Positions 1 to 8,420 of a DNA stretch of 64,000 bases are shown one piece after another. The stretch comes from Verrucomicrobiota bacterium. GTDB lineage: Bacteria > Verrucomicrobiota > Verrucomicrobiia > Opitutales > Opitutaceae. The stretch's first letter is position 1, and each line of letters begins with the position of its first letter. The stretch is from positions 248,001 to 312,000 of the forward strand of contig JACRQG010000004.1 in the NCBI GenBank assembly GCA_016222805.1, given 5' to 3'. The translations under genes and the position numbers were made by a program. Below the pieces are notes generated by a model. That model did no database searches. It was not told the origin of the DNA and was given only the letters and a program-made list of their open reading frames with translations.

Positions 1-94
1 CAGAGGCGCACGCCGTTGATCTCCTAATCCGGAGTGTCCCGCCTGAGAAGCCGGCATTTCGCCGCCGACGGCCCACCCGCGGCGCATCGCGAGG

Positions 95-133
95 CCAGAG
101 AAAGTGTAACCTATTAGGTTACACTTTCTCTGG
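95..133. repeat. Perfect 18-bp inverted repeat with 3-nt loop
   Basis: The arms at 95-112 and 116-133 are exact reverse complements separated by ATT, giving a 39-nt palindrome whose core is TAACCTATTAGGTTA. It is AT-rich compared with its surroundings. No T-tract follows on the plus strand, so it is not a textbook intrinsic terminator. It could be an operator, a transcript-end hairpin for a gene outside the window, or a small mobile palindrome. Confidence 0.75.
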
Positions 134-260
134 GGCGCGGGGCGAAGGGGCGGGGCATTTTCTGGATCGCGCGACGCAGGCAGGGGGACGGGTGACATCG
201 CGGGCGCTGATGGCGGCCATCGATCTTATCGATTAACGCTTCGGTCGGCCTTGGGGTAGA

Positions 261-818
261 ATGTTCGCACCAACTCAAAACTCGATGACAACTCGATCCA
301 GACAAACGGTGATGGCAATTCTCGGCCTGGCGGCGGGCGCGGTGGGTGCGGCGGCGGAAAAGGTGGGCGTCTACGACTCGCGGGCGGTGGCCTACGCGCA
401 CTTCTGGAGCTCACCGGCCAGCCAGGAGCGCGATGCCGCGATCGCAGCGGCGAAATCCGCCAAGGCCGCCGGCAACACCGCCGAGTACGAACAGCGCAGC
501 AAGGCGCTGGCCGACCACCAGAAGAAGATGCACGAGCAGGTCTTCAGCAGCGCGCCCGCCGTGGAGGCGATGGCGGCGCTGGCGTCGAAGGAGGCGGCGT
601 TGCGCCGGGAGATCGGCGTGGCGCGCTTCGTGTCGAAGTGGGATGAAAAGTCGCTGCGGTCGGTGAAGGAGGAGGATCGCGTGGACGTCACCGACCGGCT
701 GGTGCGCGAGTTCATCACGCCGACGGAGAAGCAGCAGAAGGTCCTGGACTCGATGAAGACCAAGCCCCCGATTTCCCTTTGGCGGATGAAACTGCTGAAC
801 CTGTTCGGCGCGGCATGA
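261..818 (+). CDS. Small exported hypothetical protein
   Basis: A 185-residue protein that I do not recognise by family. The N-terminus has a positively charged stretch (TRSRQ), a hydrophobic segment (MAILGLAAGAVG) and an AAA-E junction that looks like a signal peptidase I site, so export is likely. The mature part is helical and rich in Ala, Lys and Glu (roughly residues 50-130), with coiled-coil-like stretches such as AEYEQRSKALADHQKK. No cysteine motif or catalytic signature is visible. An in-frame ATG at 285 would give a more conventional signal peptide; neither start has a clear Shine-Dalgarno. The gene stands alone, with a palindrome upstream and a repeat element downstream. Confidence 0.6.
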   Translation: MFAPTQNSMTTRSRQTVMAILGLAAGAVGAAAEKVGVYDSRAVAYAHFWSSPASQERDAAIAAAKSAKAAGNTAEYEQRSKALADHQKKMHEQVFSSAPAVEAMAALASKEAALRREIGVARFVSKWDEKSLRSVKEEDRVDVTDRLVREFITPTEKQQKVLDSMKTKPPISLWRMKLLNLFGAA

Positions 819-872
819 GGCCGGAGCCCGGGCCTCTTCTGGCGCGGCCCGCCTGCAACCTCCCCAGGAGTG

Positions 873-1125
873 GATGCCAGGCAGACACACCCCGGCGCTG
901 ACGCGTCACCCCTCCCAGGAGTGGATTGGCCGGCAATCGGTTTCGGAGCGCTTCCCTTTGGAACCGGAGAGATTCAGAGGAAAACCACGAAGGGACACGA
1001 ATCGACACGAAGCATCGGCCCGTGCCAGGTGGACTTTCGGTGGGGGCAAGATCCCTGCCTTTGCAGAGTGTTTCCATTCGTGTTTGTTCGTGTCCATCCG
1101 TGGTTCTATTTTATGGATGCGACTG
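873..1125. repeat. Composite dispersed repeat, copy A
   Basis: This 250-bp element fills the space between the first gene and the aldo/keto reductase. It starts with a CACACCCCGGCGCTG block (885-900) and then has a 29-nt imperfect inverted repeat: 983-1011 pairs with 1077-1105 at 24 of 29 positions, with a core related to GGACACGAA. A clear second copy with the same order of blocks lies at 26333-26565. No protein is encoded inside. Confidence 0.8.
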
Positions 1126-1207
1126 GAGACGTGCGCGCATCGGGACGGGAGGGTGGGAAGAAACCACCAATCCCGGCGGGTCAGGAGCGCGAGACGGACC
1201 GGCGGGG

Positions 1208-2197
1208 TCACTTGCCGCCGTACCAGACCCCGCGCCGCCAGTTGTGGCGGCGGAGGCGCTCCACCAGCGCGGGAGCCATCGGCGGAAGGTCACTCACGGC
1301 GCAGTTGGCCTCGGCCTGGGGAGCGTTGCGCATGCCTGGAATCACGGTGGAGACCGCGGGGTGGGCCAGCACCCACTTGATCGCCGCCTGGGGCAGGGTG
1401 TAGCCGGAGCCCGCGAGATCCTGCTTGATGGCTTCGGCGCGGGTCATCACGCGGGCGACCCGGTCGCCCTCGAAATACTTGGCCCGGAAATCATCCGGGG
1501 TGAAACGGGTGTCCTTCGTAAACTTGCCCGTCAGCGCGCCTTCGTCGAAGACGACGCGCACGATGACGCCCACCCCGCACTCCTTCGCGACATCGAGCAA
1601 CTCGGCCGCGGCCTCCTGGTCGAACAGGTTGTAGATGACCTGCACCGCGTCGACCCAGCCGCCGCGCATGAGGTCGATGACGCTGTTCTGGTCCTGCTCG
1701 GGCGTGGAGATGCCGACGAGGCCGATCAGGCCTTCGCGCTGGAGCTGGCGCAGCAGCTTGAAAGGAGTGGGATTGCGGTTCCACGCGCGCGTCCAGGTGT
1801 GCAGCTGGAGCAGGTCGATCTTCGAGGTGCCGAGGCAGGCGAGGCGCTCGGCCACGTTGGCCCGCACGTAGGCTTCGCTGTAGCGTTCGTCGGCCTTGCA
1901 GTACGGCGACGGAGGCCAGATGCCCGGGGCCGGCGGGGTTTTGGTGGCGACGAAGATCCGCTCCTTCCGGCCGGCGGCGGCGCGATCCCGGAGGATCTGG
2001 CCGATGAGGCGCTCGCTGCGCCCGTTTCCGTAGCCGGCCGCGGTGTCGATGAAATTGCAGCCGAGGTCGAGGGCCGCGTGCAGCGCGGCGAGTGAGTCGT
2101 GATCGGACTGCGCCCCCCACGAGCCGCCGATGGCCCAGGCGCCGAAACCGATTTCCGAACAGTCAAACCCGTGTTTGCCGAAGGGGCGAAAGTGCAT
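1208..2197 (-). CDS. Aldo/keto reductase
   Basis: A 329-residue NAD(P)H-dependent oxidoreductase of the aldo/keto reductase superfamily (TIM barrel). The catalytic tetrad is visible: Asp51 and Tyr56 (FIDTAAGYGNGRSE), Lys86 (VATKT) and His133 (LLQLHTW). Late cofactor-binding segments are also present (ISTPEQ; VIPGMRN). Length is normal for the family. The ATG at 2197 is chosen because GGAGGAA lies five bases upstream, although an in-frame ATG at 2209 also exists. The physiological substrate cannot be read from the sequence. The gene is divergent from the adjacent secreted hydrolase. Confidence 0.9.
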   Translation of the reverse strand: MHFRPFGKHGFDCSEIGFGAWAIGGSWGAQSDHDSLAALHAALDLGCNFIDTAAGYGNGRSERLIGQILRDRAAAGRKERIFVATKTPPAPGIWPPSPYCKADERYSEAYVRANVAERLACLGTSKIDLLQLHTWTRAWNRNPTPFKLLRQLQREGLIGLVGISTPEQDQNSVIDLMRGGWVDAVQVIYNLFDQEAAAELLDVAKECGVGVIVRVVFDEGALTGKFTKDTRFTPDDFRAKYFEGDRVARVMTRAEAIKQDLAGSGYTLPQAAIKWVLAHPAVSTVIPGMRNAPQAEANCAVSDLPPMAPALVERLRRHNWRRGVWYGGK

Positions 2198-2397
2198 GCT
2201 TTCCTCCATAGCCACCGCCGGCGCCGGCTCACGCGAAATCGGCGGAAGCCGGAGACTTGGGGGCTGACAGACGCTCGCTCGCGGCGCAGCGTGGGGCGTA
2301 CCGGCTGCCCCTCCATGAACCCAAGTTGCCGTTGTTCCTCCGAATTCCCCCGGGGCGCAGCGGGCCCGGGCGCGATCGTCCTCCCGCTGATTCTCCG

Positions 2398-3621
2398 ATG
2401 AAAGCATGCTGCCTGGTGGCCCTTCTCGCCGTCTCGTTGCCGATCGTCTTTTCCGGGGAGGCGGCGGCCCTGCGAACCCGGCTGGGCGACCACTTCTTCG
2501 TGCCCGATCCCCTGCCGGAGCTGGCGGTGCGGGTCCACCGGCGTTTTCAGCCGGCGCCGGGTGTGGCCGCCGAGGCGCTCACGTACGCGACCCAGCTGGG
2601 CATGCGCGTGCCGGCGATTCTCTACCGGCCCGATCCCCTGCCGGCGGCCGGGACCTGCCCCGCGTTCGTCGTGGTCAACGGCCATGGCGGAGACAAGTAC
2701 AGCTGGTACGCGTACTTCACCGGGATCGCCTTCGCCCGCGCCGGCTTCGTGGTGCTGACGTACGATCCGGCAGGGGAAGGGGAGCGCAACAGCACGAGAC
2801 GATCCGGGACGCGCGAGCACGACCGACTGCAGGGCGACGCCGTCCTGGCCCGACGTCTGGCGGGCCTGATGATCACGGATGCCCGGCAGGCGGTGGCGTT
2901 GTTGGCCGGCCGGCCGGAAGTCGATCGGACCCGCATGGCCGCGGGAGGCTATTCGATGGGTTCGTTCGTGCTTGCGCTGGCTGGGGCGATCGAGCCCCGC
3001 CTGCGGGCGGTGGTGCTGGTGGGCGGCGGCAACCTCGACGGGATCGGCGGCTACTGGGATCGCAGCAAGGCGATGTGCCAGGGTCTGCCCTATCGGTCGC
3101 TCGAGTTTCTGGGGGATCGGGCGGCGGCGCTGTATGCCCTGCATGCCGCCCGCGGACCCCTGCTGATCTGGAACGGACGCGCGGACACGGTGGTGAACAT
3201 GCCCAACACCCAGGATGAGTTCTTTACGGATCTGCAGCAGCGCGTGGCGGTGCGCCACGGGAGCAGGCAGACGGTGTTCGATTTCGGTTTCACCCCGACC
3301 GCCAGCCACCGGCCCTACTGGTTGACCGAACCGGTGGCCCGCTGGTTGGGCCGGCAGTTGCGCGTGCCGGCCTGGACCGCGGACCCGGAGCACCCCTTGC
3401 CCACGACCCACATCGCGACCTGGGCACAGCGCACCGGGGCGGCCATGGATCGACTCTATGCGACCGAGGAACGCGAAGGGGGTACGCGGGCGGTCGGCGT
3501 CGACGTTCCCGGGATCGCGCGCGAGGAACTCAGTGTGCTTTCGGTGGAGGAATGGGAGCGGGCGAAGCCGAGCCTGGTGTTCGAGATGTGGGTGGCGCGG
3601 GCCCGCCAGTCGGGCGGTTGA
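2398..3621 (+). CDS. Secreted alpha/beta hydrolase (esterase-like)
   Basis: A 407-residue protein with an N-terminal signal sequence (MKACCLVALLAVSLPIVFSG) followed by an alpha/beta-hydrolase fold. Visible elements are a His-Gly oxyanion loop (VVNGHGGDKY), the nucleophile elbow GGYSMGS, an acid-bearing strand (IWNGRADTVV) and a late His (ASHRPYW). The arrangement resembles the acetyl-xylan-esterase and dienelactone-hydrolase-like enzymes common in polysaccharide-degrading Verrucomicrobiota. Ester hydrolysis is therefore likely, but the substrate is unknown. The start is the first ATG giving the signal peptide; it lacks a Shine-Dalgarno and follows a C/T-rich tract. Confidence 0.85.
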   Translation: MKACCLVALLAVSLPIVFSGEAAALRTRLGDHFFVPDPLPELAVRVHRRFQPAPGVAAEALTYATQLGMRVPAILYRPDPLPAAGTCPAFVVVNGHGGDKYSWYAYFTGIAFARAGFVVLTYDPAGEGERNSTRRSGTREHDRLQGDAVLARRLAGLMITDARQAVALLAGRPEVDRTRMAAGGYSMGSFVLALAGAIEPRLRAVVLVGGGNLDGIGGYWDRSKAMCQGLPYRSLEFLGDRAAALYALHAARGPLLIWNGRADTVVNMPNTQDEFFTDLQQRVAVRHGSRQTVFDFGFTPTASHRPYWLTEPVARWLGRQLRVPAWTADPEHPLPTTHIATWAQRTGAAMDRLYATEEREGGTRAVGVDVPGIAREELSVLSVEEWERAKPSLVFEMWVARARQSGG

Positions 3622-3810
3622 CGATCCGCTCCGTCCGTGGCCGGCGCAGCGGTGGATCGGCGCCGGGGCCAACGCTCGCGCAGTTTCGGCCAAGCCATGC
3701 GAGGTCGGCGGCGGCGAGTGGGAGTATCCTTGGCGCAAAATCAACGGCAGCGGCCGCCCGCTCTGCCGGGCATCCGGGCCGCTTCCCGCCCTGCCACGAA
3801 TGGCACCACG

Positions 3811-5223
3811 ATGTCCAATCCCCTCCACGATCGGCCGAGGCCGTTCCTCGAGCCGGCGTACTGCAAGGGCTGCCTGCGCTGCGTCGAGGCCTGCCCGAGA
3901 CACTGCATCACGCCGGGCTCCGCCATAAACCCCAGCACGGGTGTCGCGCCCGTCGAACTGCACCTTGAACACTGCAATGGGTGCGGCCTGTGTACGCAGG
4001 CCTGCCCGGAGCCCTTCGGGTTGCGCCTCCACGAAGGCGTCTCCCACCTCGAGGGGCGGTTCCAGCTCGAGGATCCCGCCAAGCTGTTCGGGCGGAAGCG
4101 CGTGCAGGTGACCGCGCCGGAACCGGCCCCCGATGCCGAGTTGCCGCTGCCGGACTGCGCCCCGCTTGTGATCAAGGGCGTGTACGCCTCCGCGATCGGC
4201 GCCGTGCTCGCCGGGTGCCGGCATGTCTTCGGCTACCCGATCACGCCGAGCACCGAAGGCGCGGAGCTCATGGCGCGGATGCTCCCGCCGCTGGGCGGGA
4301 CCTTCGTGCAGGCGGTGAGCGAAGTCGCGGCGGTCAACATGATGTACGGCGCGGGCGGGGCGGGGGTACCGGCGATGACCTTCACCAGCAGCCCGGGCTT
4401 CAGCCTGATGCTGGAGGGCATCAGCTACCTGATCGGCGCCGAGGTGCCGAGCGTATTTGTCAACCTGATGCGCGGCGGGCCCGGCCTGGGCAACATCGGC
4501 CCGGAGCAGGCTGACATCAAGCTCGCCTGCCGGGGCCTGGGGCACGGCAACACCCAGGCGATCGTGCTCGCGCCCAGCACGCCGCAGGAGATGCTCGATC
4601 TGACGATGGCGGCGTTTCCGCTGAGTTTCCGCTACCGGAATCCGGTCATCCTCCTCGGGGATGGCTATCTCGGCCAGGTGACCGGCGTGGTGCGGCTGCC
4701 GGCCGCGCTCCGGCGCCCGGGCCGCCCCGACTGGGCGGTGTGGGGCGATCGCGAGCACCGCCACAACCTGATCAACTCGATCCTGCTCGCGGAGGCGGAT
4801 CTGGCGGCCCACAACGAGCACCTCGGGCGGAAGTACGCGGAGATGCACCGGCGCGAACAGCGCGCGGAACTCCACCGGTGCGACGACGCCGAGGTGCTGG
4901 TGGTCGCCTGCAACACCCCGGCGCGGATGGCCCGCGGCGCGGTGGAGGCCGCGCGGGCGCGCGGAGTCCGCGCCGGCCTGTTCCGGCCCATCAGCCTCTG
5001 GCCCTTCCCCATCGATGCCCTGAGCCCGCTCCTGGCGCGGGTGGAGCGCCTCGTCGTCGTGGAGGCCAGTGCCGGCCAGCTCGAGGACGAGCTGCGCCTC
5101 GCCGTGAGCCATGCCGGGCTCCGGTTGCCACCGCTGGAGCACGTGCGGCGGCTCGGCGGCCTGCTGCCGCAGCAGGACGAAATCCTCGCGCGTCTGGCCG
5201 TACCGGAGGAGGTCCTGCGATGA
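3811..5223 (+). CDS. 2-oxoacid:ferredoxin oxidoreductase alpha subunit with N-terminal ferredoxin domain
   Basis: A 470-residue protein of the KorA/VorB type. It begins with a two-cluster ferredoxin module with Cys18, 21, 24, 28 (CKGCLRCVEACP) and Cys55, 58, 61, 65 (CNGCGLCTQACP). This is followed by the pyrimidine-binding alpha domain (GYPITPSTEGAE; MRGGPGLGNIGPEQAD) and the transketolase C-terminal domain. With the next gene it would oxidatively decarboxylate a 2-oxoacid to acyl-CoA and reduce ferredoxin, or run in reverse. Subunit fusion of ferredoxin to alpha is typical of Vor/Kor-like enzymes. The substrate (2-oxoglutarate, branched-chain 2-oxoacid or pyruvate) is not decidable here. The stop overlaps the next start (ATGA), implying translational coupling. 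Confidence 0.9.
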   Translation: MSNPLHDRPRPFLEPAYCKGCLRCVEACPRHCITPGSAINPSTGVAPVELHLEHCNGCGLCTQACPEPFGLRLHEGVSHLEGRFQLEDPAKLFGRKRVQVTAPEPAPDAELPLPDCAPLVIKGVYASAIGAVLAGCRHVFGYPITPSTEGAELMARMLPPLGGTFVQAVSEVAAVNMMYGAGGAGVPAMTFTSSPGFSLMLEGISYLIGAEVPSVFVNLMRGGPGLGNIGPEQADIKLACRGLGHGNTQAIVLAPSTPQEMLDLTMAAFPLSFRYRNPVILLGDGYLGQVTGVVRLPAALRRPGRPDWAVWGDREHRHNLINSILLAEADLAAHNEHLGRKYAEMHRREQRAELHRCDDAEVLVVACNTPARMARGAVEAARARGVRAGLFRPISLWPFPIDALSPLLARVERLVVVEASAGQLEDELRLAVSHAGLRLPPLEHVRRLGGLLPQQDEILARLAVPEEVLR

Positions 5224-6680
5224 ACACCCCGGTCTTCTACGATCACTTCGAACGCCACGCGCACGGTGAAGGTGTGAAGGGTCACAGCACCCACTACTGC
5301 CCGGGGTGCGGCCACGGCCTGGTGCACCGCGATCTCGCCGATGCGATTGGCGCCCTCGGCCTGAAGGACCGCACGGTGCTCGTGAGTCCCGTCGGCTGCG
5401 CGGTGTTCGCGTACTACTACTTCGACGTCGGCAATACCCAGGCGGCCCACGGTCGCGCGCCCGCGGTGGCCCTCGGCCACAAGCTCGCCAACCCCGATGC
5501 GATTGTCGTGAGCTACCAAGGCGACGGCGATCTCGCCGCCATCGGGCTCGCGGAGACCCTCTCGATCGCCCAGCTCGGGGTGCCGCTCACCGTGGTGTTC
5601 ATCAACAACGGAATCTACGGCATGACCGGAGGCCAGCTCGCCCCGACCACGCTGCTCGGCCAGAAGACCGCGACGAGCCCGGGTGGGCGCGATCCGACGA
5701 TGGGGCGTCCGCTGCGCGTGGCGGAGCTGATCGCCAGTCTCGACGGCCCGGTGTATGTGGAACGCGTGGCGCTGTTCGATCCCCGGCAGCGGGTGAAGGC
5801 CCGGCGGGCGATCGAGAAGGCGCTCCGCCTGCAGGCGGAAGGACGCGGCTATGCGTTTGTCGAGGTGCTCGCGGAGTGCCCGACGCACCTGAAGCTCACG
5901 CCGGAACTCGCCGAGGCCTGGGTGCGCGACCAGATGGTGCCGGTGTTTCCGCTCGGCGTGAAGAAGGATCTCGTTCCCGAACCGTGGTTCCACCGGGACG
6001 CGCCGGCCTACGACGTCGAGCGGGTGCTGGCGCTCGCCGGGGCCGAACCGGCGGGCGGGCGCGCGAGCGCCTCGCGAAAAGACGGGCGCGCGGGGGCGGC
6101 AGCGCCAAGGGATGTCGGGATCAAGCTGGCCGGAGCCGGCGGCGATGGCGCCCAGACGGCCGGCCTGCTGCTGACCCGGGCGGCAATCGCGGCCGGGTTC
6201 GATGCGACGCATATTCCGAGTTATGGTCCGGAAAGCCGGGGCGGCACCTCGTATGCCGACGTACATGTCGCCGACGACGAGGTCCTGAACCCGGCGGCGC
6301 CGGAGCCGGATCTCCTCGTGGCGTTCAATGCGCCGAGCCTGGCGAAGTTCGCGCCGGCGGTCGTGCCCGGCGGCATCATCCTCTACGACTCCTCGCTGGT
6401 GCCCCAGCCGCCGCCGCTCCCCGCGGGACGGCGTGTCCTGCCGGTGCCGTTCGCGGAGCTGGCCCGCCAGACCGGCCGGCCGGTGACCAAGAACATGGTG
6501 GCCCTGGGCGCCCTCCAGGAGGCCACCGACCTCCTGCCGCGCGACGGCCTGCTCCTCACGTTGCGGCAGCTGCTGAAGGACAAGCCGAACAGCCTGCCCG
6601 CCAACGAGGCCGCCCTGATCGCCGGGGCGCGGGCCGTGCGCGCCCAGGCCCGCGCGCCTCTCGGGGCCGACGGTCCTTGA
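5220..6680 (+). CDS. 2-oxoacid:ferredoxin oxidoreductase, fused beta and gamma subunits
   Basis: A 486-residue protein. Residues 1-280 form the thiamine-pyrophosphate-binding beta subunit: a CPGCGHG cluster-ligand motif near residue 28, and the TPP/Mg motif starting GDGD near 101 and ending in NNGIYGMTGGQ near 126. Residues about 298-480 form a gamma-subunit domain (KLAGAGGDGAQTAG; PSYGPESRGG). A low-complexity Ala/Arg/Gly linker near 275-297 joins them. Beta and gamma subunits are usually separate proteins, so this enzyme has been compacted to two polypeptides. Its ATG overlaps the stop of the alpha gene by four bases. Confidence 0.9.
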   Translation: MNTPVFYDHFERHAHGEGVKGHSTHYCPGCGHGLVHRDLADAIGALGLKDRTVLVSPVGCAVFAYYYFDVGNTQAAHGRAPAVALGHKLANPDAIVVSYQGDGDLAAIGLAETLSIAQLGVPLTVVFINNGIYGMTGGQLAPTTLLGQKTATSPGGRDPTMGRPLRVAELIASLDGPVYVERVALFDPRQRVKARRAIEKALRLQAEGRGYAFVEVLAECPTHLKLTPELAEAWVRDQMVPVFPLGVKKDLVPEPWFHRDAPAYDVERVLALAGAEPAGGRASASRKDGRAGAAAPRDVGIKLAGAGGDGAQTAGLLLTRAAIAAGFDATHIPSYGPESRGGTSYADVHVADDEVLNPAAPEPDLLVAFNAPSLAKFAPAVVPGGIILYDSSLVPQPPPLPAGRRVLPVPFAELARQTGRPVTKNMVALGALQEATDLLPRDGLLLTLRQLLKDKPNSLPANEAALIAGARAVRAQARAPLGADGP

Positions 6681-6687
6681 TTCGGAT

Positions 6688-6757
6688 GTAGCCGGGGTCG
6701 GTGACCCCGGCGATGGACGATCGCGGTCGACCGGCCGGCCTCGACGCGGCCGGCTAC
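6688..6757. repeat. Intergenic inverted repeat of the GTAGCCGG/CCGGCTAC type
   Basis: GTAGCCGG at 6688-6695 pairs with CCGGCTAC at 6750-6757. Inside it is a second palindrome around CCGGGGTCGGTGACCCCGG. The element sits between two genes. Related GCGGC(CGGC)TAC ends recur near 47823, 63811 and 63967, so it looks like a REP-type dispersed palindrome. Confidence 0.65.
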
Positions 6758-6840
6758 AACCACCGGAGGGAAAACAGATCTTCACCTGCGGTGCGAATTG
6801 GCTGTTGTCCGCGGGCAAGGAGGAGTAGCTCTGAAAGACA

Positions 6841-8319
6841 GTGAATGTCTTGCTCCTCTATCCGGAGTTTCCGGACACGTTCTGGAGTTTCAAACATGCG
6901 CTCAAGTTCGTGCGCAAGCGGGCCTCGTTGCCGCCCTTGGGCCTGCTGACGGTGGCGTCGTTGCTGCCGCAGGAATGGCAACAGCGCCTGGTGGACCTCA
7001 ATGTCCGCAAGCTGCTAGACGAGGATCTCGCCTGGGCGGACCTGGTGTGCATCAGCGCGATGATCGTGCAGCGAAGCTCCGCCGAGGCGTTGATCGCGCG
7101 GTGCCGGGCCGCCGGCAAGCGCATCATCGCGGGCGGGCCGTTGTTCACCAGCGAATACGCGCGCTTTCCCGACGTGGATTACCTCGTGCTGAACGAGGCG
7201 GAGATCACCCTGCCGGAGTTCCTGCGCGACTTCGCGGCAGGCCAGGCGAAGCGGATCTATGCGACGACGGAGTTTGCGGATCTACGCCAGTCTCCGGCGC
7301 CGCGGTGGGAGCTGGCGGAGCTCCGGCGGTACGCCTCGATGAGCCTGCAGTATTCCCGGGGCTGCCCTTTCGACTGCGAGTTCTGCGACGTTACGGTGAA
7401 GTTCGGCCACCGGCCGCGCACCAAGCCGGCGGCCCAGATCATCGCGGAGCTCGATGCGCTCTACCGGCTGGGGTGGCGCGGGGAGGTGTTCTTTGTCGAC
7501 GACAACCTCATCGGCAACAAACGGGCGCTGAAGAACGAGTTGCTGCCGGCCCTGATTGAATGGCAGCGCGGTCGCCGCGCCCTGTCGTTCTTCACCGAGG
7601 CCTCGATCAACCTGGCGGACGACCCCGAGCTGATGCGCCTGATGGTCGAGGCCGGCTTCAACGGCGTTTTCATCGGCATCGAGACGCCGGACGAGTCGAG
7701 CCTCGCGGAGTGCAGCAAGAAGCAGAACCAGCGCCGCGATCTGGTGGCGGATGTGAAGCGGATCCAGCGCGCGGGCCTGCAGGTGCAGGGGGGCTTCATC
7801 GTCGGCTTCGACAGCGACACGCCCTCCATTTTCCAGCGGCAGGTGGAGTTCATCCAGCGCAGTGGCATCGTCACGGCGATGGTGGGCCTGCTCAACGCGC
7901 TGCCGGACACCCGGCTGCACGCGCGGTTGCAACGGGAGGGGCGCCTGCTGCGCCAGTCGACCGGGGACAATGCGGATGGCACGACCAACTTCATCTCGCG
8001 GATGAATGCCGACGTGCTGCGCGAAGGCTACCAGCGCATCGTCCAGCACATCTATTCCCCGGGCCCGTACTACCAGCGGGTCCGCACCTTCCTGCGCGAG
8101 TACCAGCGGCCCAAGATTTCCGCGCCGCTCACCTGGCGGCATGTGCTCGCACTGGCCCACTCGACTGTGCGCCTGGGGATCATCGGCCGGGAACGCTTCC
8201 ATTACTGGCGGTTGCTGCTCTGGACGCTCTGCCACCGCCCGACCCTGGTGCAACTGGCGGTGACGCTGGCCATCTACGGCCACCACTTCCGGAAGTGCAG
8301 CGAGACACTGGTGGGGTAG
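6841..8319 (+). CDS. B12-binding radical SAM protein with DUF4070-like C-terminus
   Basis: A 492-residue protein. Residues 1-150 look like a cobalamin-binding Rossmann domain. A radical-SAM core follows with the cluster motif CPFDCEFC near residue 175. The C-terminal ~120 residues, rich in Arg, Tyr and Trp, match the DUF4070 class. The N-terminus (LLYPEFPDTFWSFKHAL) is typical of the family containing the hopanoid methylases HpnP and HpnR and many unassigned methyltransferases. It probably performs a radical methylation or rearrangement using cobalamin and a [4Fe-4S] cluster; the substrate is unknown. The start is GTG, with AAGGAGGAG about 14 bases upstream. No hopanoid genes are adjacent. 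Confidence 0.85.
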   Translation: MNVLLLYPEFPDTFWSFKHALKFVRKRASLPPLGLLTVASLLPQEWQQRLVDLNVRKLLDEDLAWADLVCISAMIVQRSSAEALIARCRAAGKRIIAGGPLFTSEYARFPDVDYLVLNEAEITLPEFLRDFAAGQAKRIYATTEFADLRQSPAPRWELAELRRYASMSLQYSRGCPFDCEFCDVTVKFGHRPRTKPAAQIIAELDALYRLGWRGEVFFVDDNLIGNKRALKNELLPALIEWQRGRRALSFFTEASINLADDPELMRLMVEAGFNGVFIGIETPDESSLAECSKKQNQRRDLVADVKRIQRAGLQVQGGFIVGFDSDTPSIFQRQVEFIQRSGIVTAMVGLLNALPDTRLHARLQREGRLLRQSTGDNADGTTNFISRMNADVLREGYQRIVQHIYSPGPYYQRVRTFLREYQRPKISAPLTWRHVLALAHSTVRLGIIGRERFHYWRLLLWTLCHRPTLVQLAVTLAIYGHHFRKCSETLVG

Positions 8320-8420
8320 GCGGCCGGAGGGCGCCGTCGGGCGCCCCGGTTGGAGCCGCTGTGGGTGTTTCGTCGTGACGCCGGGGCCGGGGTGTCGTTC
8401 GATCCCGGGCCCGAATTCTC

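Noticed and set aside
1726-5142. A 1138-codon minus-strand frame across the hydrolase and oxidoreductase genes
   Set aside because: Shadow of plus-strand coding regions; low-complexity Arg/His/Pro-rich composition.
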